Source: Caldivirga sp.
GTDB lineage: Archaea > Thermoproteota > Thermoprotei > Thermoproteales > Thermocladiaceae
Direction: 5' to 3'
DNA: 18,310 nucleotides
Assembly: GCA_028275645.1 (NCBI GenBank)
Contig: JAPWUH010000007.1
Span: 1-18,310, forward strand
This document shows, piece after piece, positions 15,145 to 18,310 of the stretch (position 1 is the first letter of the stretch; the number at the start of each line of letters is the position of its first letter). The notes under the pieces were generated by a model. The model did not search any database and was not told where the DNA came from. It saw only the letters and a list, made by a program, of their open reading frames with translations. The translations under genes were made by a program, and so were the position numbers.

Positions 15145-15369
15145 CTAAGTTAGGAGAGTAGGAGAATGAATGGGTTAGCCCTCCCTAGGGGCTGGGCGCT
15201 AGTCACGTTTCATAAACCCAAGTCCAAGTCACTGGGCCCACCCACACCAGGCTGGATTGCTGTGATTAGGTGAATGAGGGTTAGCAGGGTCACTGCTCTT
15301 AGCTTACCTCAAGACTTGAGACAACAGATATGATATTAGACACCCTCCCATACATTTTCCATTAAAACC
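15145..15369. other. intergenic or decayed region
   Basis: No reading frame of convincing length. A 19-codon plus-strand frame (15274-15333) resembles the N-terminus of a small DNA-binding antitoxin but stops at once. CTCAAG-A-CTTGAG at 15308-15320 is a small palindrome. The stretch looks like decayed DNA continuing from the pseudogene. Confidence 0.35.
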
Positions 15370-15807
15370 CTAGGCCCCCCTCTTGGGGCCCTTTTTCTTA
15401 TCCTCCTCTTCGTACTTTCTTAACAAGTCATCAGGCGTGTAATTTGATATGCGGGGTAGTTCAGCAATGTTGTTGGCCTCAATCCACTCGGTGACGTAGT
15501 CCCACAGGTTAAGCTCCTTGACAGCCCTCTCAGAGACCGCAAAGGTGTGGTCAAGCCTGTCGCCATTCATAATATCCGCCACTGGCCACACGTCCCACTT
15601 TTCAAGCGTCCTCATGAGTAGCCAGCCCTCAAGGCCCCTGTCATCAACCCACCTACGCCGCTTAACATTCCACACGTAGGTCACATCCCCCTTAAAGTCA
15701 TCCCTGAACTTGATTAACCCAAACCTCATACATATATTATCCACGAGGCTCTTAATAAGCCTAACCTCGGTTTTGAACAGGTTGTGGTGTATAAGTTTAT
15801 TACTCAC
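15370..15807 (-). CDS. hypothetical protein divergent from nuclease 2
   Basis: Up to 145 aa from GTG 15807; ATG 15729 (codon 27) would give 119 aa. The GTG overlaps the promoter of the divergent nuclease, and a minus-strand TATA-like AACTTATAC (15797-15789) lies downstream of it, so the shorter form may be real. Tryptophan-rich core: YVWNVKRRRWVDD (43-55) and KWDVWPVADIM (70-80). The C-terminal tail (about 128-145) is highly charged, ending KKKGPKRGA. No TM and only one Cys, before codon 27. The WV-to-D region resembles that of the 121-aa protein at 14255-14620. The function is unknown; the divergent layout suggests co-regulation with the nuclease. Confidence 0.7.
   Translation of the reverse strand: MSNKLIHHNLFKTEVRLIKSLVDNICMRFGLIKFRDDFKGDVTYVWNVKRRRWVDDRGLEGWLLMRTLEKWDVWPVADIMNGDRLDHTFAVSERAVKELNLWDYVTEWIEANNIAELPRISNYTPDDLLRKYEEEDKKKGPKRGA
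15789..15800 (+). promoter_or_regulatory. divergent core promoter between 15729/15807 and 15824
   Basis: GTATAAGTTTAT reads as a TATA box on the plus strand, about 30 bp before ATG 15824. Its complement (ATAAACTTATAC) can serve the minus-strand gene. The sequence is nearly symmetric, so one site may serve both directions. Confidence 0.5.
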
Positions 15808-15823
15808 AGCTGGCTTTACCCAT

Positions 15824-16672
15824 ATGCCCTGCCGTGGGGCTGGGATGGCCCACAGCTACCTTGATTCAATCATTAAGGAGGTTATTGGGAGGATTAACAC
15901 TGGTGATGTGTCAATCAATGCCATTAAGAGTGCGATTAGGGCCTTTGAGGGGAGGCATATCATTAGAAGTAGCCTTTGTAGTGGTGATATTGTTCCAGTC
16001 TCCTGCCTCATGGATGCCGTTAGGGTTGAGGCGGAGCAAAGCAGTGGGGTTGAGAGGATTGGTGCCGTGGACGCCGTGTTTTCAACCGTGGCCGATAAGC
16101 TTTTCAAGGAGGCTGCACTTAGCATTGATGTTAGGGGCACCTTACCTGCCAAGGGGGTGGCTTGCGGGCTTCTTGAGGATTACGGGGTTTACGTCTGTGG
16201 TGAGCCTGACCTGCTTCTCTTTGATAACAATGGCCTGCTTGGCGTTGTTGAGCATAAGGCTGCCTTAACCTTCGGTAAGTATTCACTCAGCGTGAAGAGG
16301 GCTGTGGTGCAGGCTTTAATGTACCTTTGGCTTTTCAGGGAGTACTACACAAAGCCGCTGGAGTGGGCTTGGGCCTTCATCACCATCACCAGGTACTCCC
16401 TGGCCAAGGATGAGAAGGCTAGGGGTAGGGTTATCCCAATCTGCGTCAGGGTTAATGATAATATTAGTACCCTCATTAGGGAGACCTACCAAGCCTTTAA
16501 GAATGACTCAGTGATTAATATTGATGATTGTAGGCTAGCGAGCTTAATTCATGGACCCGGCTCAGGGTGCCTTAACGGGCGTGTAGTCGTCCCACTAAAC
16601 CCCGGTGTGGTTAACCGCGCAGCTAATAACCTACTTTTCAAGCACTGGGACATTATTAACGCTACGACTTAA
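15824..16672 (+). CDS. Cas4/RecB-like PD-(D/E)XK nuclease, paralogue 2
   Basis: 282 aa. ATG 15824 fits the TATA box at 15789-15800 as a leaderless start; ATG 15845 is an alternative. Core motifs: GEPD (126-129), EHK (143-145) and QALMY (163-167), aligned with those of the nuclease at 10309. Flanking Cys pairs: C52/C61 (CX8C, followed by LM as in the paralogue) and C236/C249 (CX12C, within DDCRLASLI). Both proteins share VNR-AANN/INN-LLF near the end; this one then stops, with no membrane tail, and should be soluble. The fold and motifs point to a metal-dependent DNase, probably with a Cas4-like iron-sulfur site. It is not a typical Cas4: the Cys arrangement differs and no cas1/cas2 is adjacent. 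The role is inferred only from the family and the nearby arrays. Confidence 0.84.
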   Translation: MPCRGAGMAHSYLDSIIKEVIGRINTGDVSINAIKSAIRAFEGRHIIRSSLCSGDIVPVSCLMDAVRVEAEQSSGVERIGAVDAVFSTVADKLFKEAALSIDVRGTLPAKGVACGLLEDYGVYVCGEPDLLLFDNNGLLGVVEHKAALTFGKYSLSVKRAVVQALMYLWLFREYYTKPLEWAWAFITITRYSLAKDEKARGRVIPICVRVNDNISTLIRETYQAFKNDSVINIDDCRLASLIHGPGSGCLNGRVVVPLNPGVVNRAANNLLFKHWDIINATT

Positions 16673-16787
16673 GTTTAATTTAAGTTTAATTAAAGCAATT
16701 GATAGACAACCCGGTTATGGTTAACGCAAGCCCATTACCATAACCATTAGTGACGCCTACACCACAGCCACTTATCTAACCCAAATG
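16673..16787. other. AT-rich 3' region of nuclease 2
   Basis: TTAAGTTTAAT is repeated twice directly after the stop codon (about 16670-16692), followed by unremarkable sequence. It may include the terminator for the nuclease gene. Confidence 0.3.
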
Positions 16788-16880
16788 ACCCCCTCCCCAC
16801 CCTTAAGGGCGGGGTTTCCTCGGGGTCTTGGAGGTTACCCCCTTTATAGGGGCTACTGAGCAGCCTAGTAAAGCTGGGGT
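16788..16880 (-). pseudogene. TnpB C-terminal end with reRNA-like hairpin, relic
   Basis: The minus strand encodes 25 codons (16880-16803) including TPALLGCSVAPIKG and ending KTPRKPRP-stop, preceded by TGA. The stop lies inside a hairpin of the form CCCCaCCCTTAAGGGCGGGG (16795-16814, one mismatch), enclosed by GACCCC/GGGGTC (16788-16793 and 16822-16827). A coding end merging into a CCCCGCCCTTAA hairpin is typical of archaeal IS605/IS1341 tnpB and its reRNA. The rest of the gene is gone, and array 2 begins about 50 bp away. The family call is by recognition only. Confidence 0.5.
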
Positions 16881-16933
16881 TCAAAAACCTATCAGAATAT
16901 TGAAAAATGGATCACCACCATTCTATGCAATCC

Positions 16934-17996
16934 CCTTCAATTCTCCTTTGAGATCCTCCCTCAAAACCCTAAACCCAGGCTCAATGAAGCCAGGAGTGGC
17001 TTCCTTCAATTCTCCTTTGAGATCCTCCCCAGGTTGCCTAAGCCACCTGCTAGCGTTTGCGCTAGTTTAATGACCTTCAATTCTCCTTTGAGATCCTCAT
17101 AAAACAAATTACAGTACCTGTAATGGGCATTGAGAGCCTCCTTCAATTCTCCTTTGAGATCCTCTGAATGCCAGGGCATTTGGTAGGTCTATGCCTAAGA
17201 GATTTCGTCCTTCAATTCTCCTTTGAGATCCTCATGTGCATGAAATTCAGTCGGTACCCACCGCAGTGGGTGTCGAGCCTTCAATTCTCCTTTGAGATCC
17301 TCCAGGGGGCGGTTAGGGTAGATGAAACAACGAGATTCTTTAACTTCCTTCAATTCTCCTTTGAGATCCTCTTTGCCTGGTTTTGATTATGCCCAGTGCC
17401 TCCCTGAGTTTCACCCTTCAATTCTCCTTTGAGATCCTCTTCTTTAATTAACTCTCTTATAAGCCTTGATAAATTCCCCTCCTTCAATTCTCCTTTGAGA
17501 TCCTCTCAAACGCCTTCCCCCTGGACTTCCACGACACCAGGGAATTAGAGAAACCTTCAATTCTCCTTTGAGATCCTCTTAGGGAAATGGGTGTAAAGAC
17601 TTATGTCTCTGCAAACGGCACCTTCAATTCTCCTTTGAGATCCTCCCTGTATCCAACCGATGAATTTAGCTAGCCACGTGTAATTGGGGCTAACCTTCAA
17701 TTCTCCTTTGAGATCCTCGGCCTCGGGGAGATCGAGGCTGAATCCAAAAACCCTCACGCCTTCAATTCTCCTTTGAGATCCTCTGAACAAACATTAATAG
17801 CCGATGCTAAGATGCGTGGTATTCCACACCTTCAATTCTCCTTTGAGATCCTCTCCCTATACCCAACGACACCGACGGATGCGGCGAAGTTAATCAGTGA
17901 ATCCTTCAATTCTCCTTTGAGATCCTCACCGTAATGCTTTTAAAGGTGTAGTGGTAGCCCCTAATTATGGGCCTTCAATTCTCCTTTGAGATCCTC
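16934..17996 (-). CRISPR. CRISPR array 2: 16 repeats, 15 spacers
   Basis: Sixteen identical 25-nt repeats, from 16934-16958 to 17972-17996, with spacers of 40-49 nt. On the minus strand the repeat begins GAGGATCTC, has AAAG in the loop and ends GAGAATTGAAGG. It differs from the main array 1 repeat at positions 3 and 13 only, and is identical to the oldest clear repeat of array 1 (68-92). The leader lies at 17997 onward, so this array is transcribed in the same direction as array 1. Uniform repeats and the shared leader suggest the same adaptation and processing machinery. No cas genes are next to it. Confidence 0.98.
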
Positions 17997-18297
17997 CGGT
18001 TCCTCTGGCTTGTTTGGGTTTTTAAGTTTTGTGGTTTATTTTAAACGGTGGCCTTTGGAACAGGGCTCCGGGGCTCATTCTATGACTCATTCCTGTTCCG
18101 ATGGTGTTTATGGTGGGATTGAATGGTTGTTCCAATTGAAAGAAAATGAAGAAATTGAAACAATGTTCCAATGGTTTTAAGTCCAATGTAAAATGTGGGG
18201 ATTGCATGTGATCGTGCACTTTAGATGGTGGTTGAATGTGGTGTGAAGTTAAAGTTGAGGTATGGTGTTGATGCATGTTTCATGCATTTTAACTGGT
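17997..18297 (-). promoter_or_regulatory. leader of CRISPR array 2
   Basis: Near-copy of leader 1. TATA-like CTTAAAAACC at 18026-18017, again about 26 bp from the first repeat. TGTTCC boxes at 18094, 18128 and 18164, with the same 34- and 36-bp steps as leader 1, plus the inverted TTTGGAACA at 18054-18062. Similarity is strong to about 18200, is then lost, and returns at the TGCATG palindrome (18271-18290). Short frames in this region are shadows of conserved non-coding DNA. Confidence 0.88.
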
Positions 18298-18310
18298 TGA
18301 CAGGCATGAT

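Noticed and set aside
15274..15333. Plus-strand 19-codon frame MRVSRVTALSLPQDLRQQI resembling an antitoxin N-terminus
   Set aside because: It stops immediately and no continuation was found in other frames; at most a scrap of a lost gene.
16828..17070. Plus-strand 80-codon frame at the edge of array 2
   Set aside because: Runs through two CRISPR repeats and is antisense to the TnpB-like relic.

Overview
The window looks like crenarchaeal DNA, most likely from Thermoproteales (Caldivirga/Vulcanisaeta-like). Reasons: purine-rich codon use with AGG arginine, GTG/ATG starts about 25-30 bp downstream of TATA boxes with no Shine-Dalgarno (leaderless transcripts), and CRISPR repeats ending in ATTGAAGG, close to the ATTGAAAG end known from this group. 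The taxon is an inference; no rRNA or tRNA gene was recognised.

Layout. (1) 68-2586: a CRISPR array of 37 repeats, with a possible degenerate terminal repeat at 1-23. (2) 2587-2890: its leader. (3) 3217-9402: a six-gene minus-strand operon: MoxR AAA+ ATPase, DUF58 protein, two small membrane proteins, a two-TM protein with a DUF4129-like tail, and a polytopic membrane protein. This is an archaeal version of the MoxR/DUF58/DUF4129 envelope module. (4) 9562-11316: a small Cys-containing protein divergent from a PD-(D/E)XK nuclease with a C-terminal membrane tail. The nuclease gene is preceded by a strongly self-complementary 5' region. (5) 11401-13899: a membrane-anchored coiled-coil glycoprotein candidate and a membrane PLD-like protein, both minus. 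(6) 13993-14620: a 53-aa Cys-rich ORF and a 121-aa hypothetical protein. (7) 14640-15370: decayed DNA with a frameshifted gene and GC hairpins resembling the 3' end (reRNA) of an IS605/IS1341-type TnpB element. (8) 15370-16672: a small protein divergent from a second PD-(D/E)XK nuclease, a paralogue of the first. (9) 16788-16880: a second TnpB 3'-end relic. (10) 16934-17996: a second CRISPR array of 16 repeats, then its leader to about 18297.

Both arrays are transcribed on the minus strand, from leaders that are near-copies of each other. There is no cas1, cas2, cas6 or effector gene in the window, so processing and interference proteins must be encoded elsewhere. The stretch between the arrays behaves as an accessory island. 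Its most distinctive content is the pair of Cas4-like nucleases, each with two flanking Cys pairs and each divergent from a small protein.

Most interesting signals: the Cas4-like pair; the 18-bp and 19-bp perfect inverted repeats around the start and 3' tail of the first nuclease; the order of repeat variants in array 1, which keeps the repeat stem intact; phased TGTTCC boxes and TGCATG palindromes conserved in both leaders; and several spacers containing perfect palindromes.
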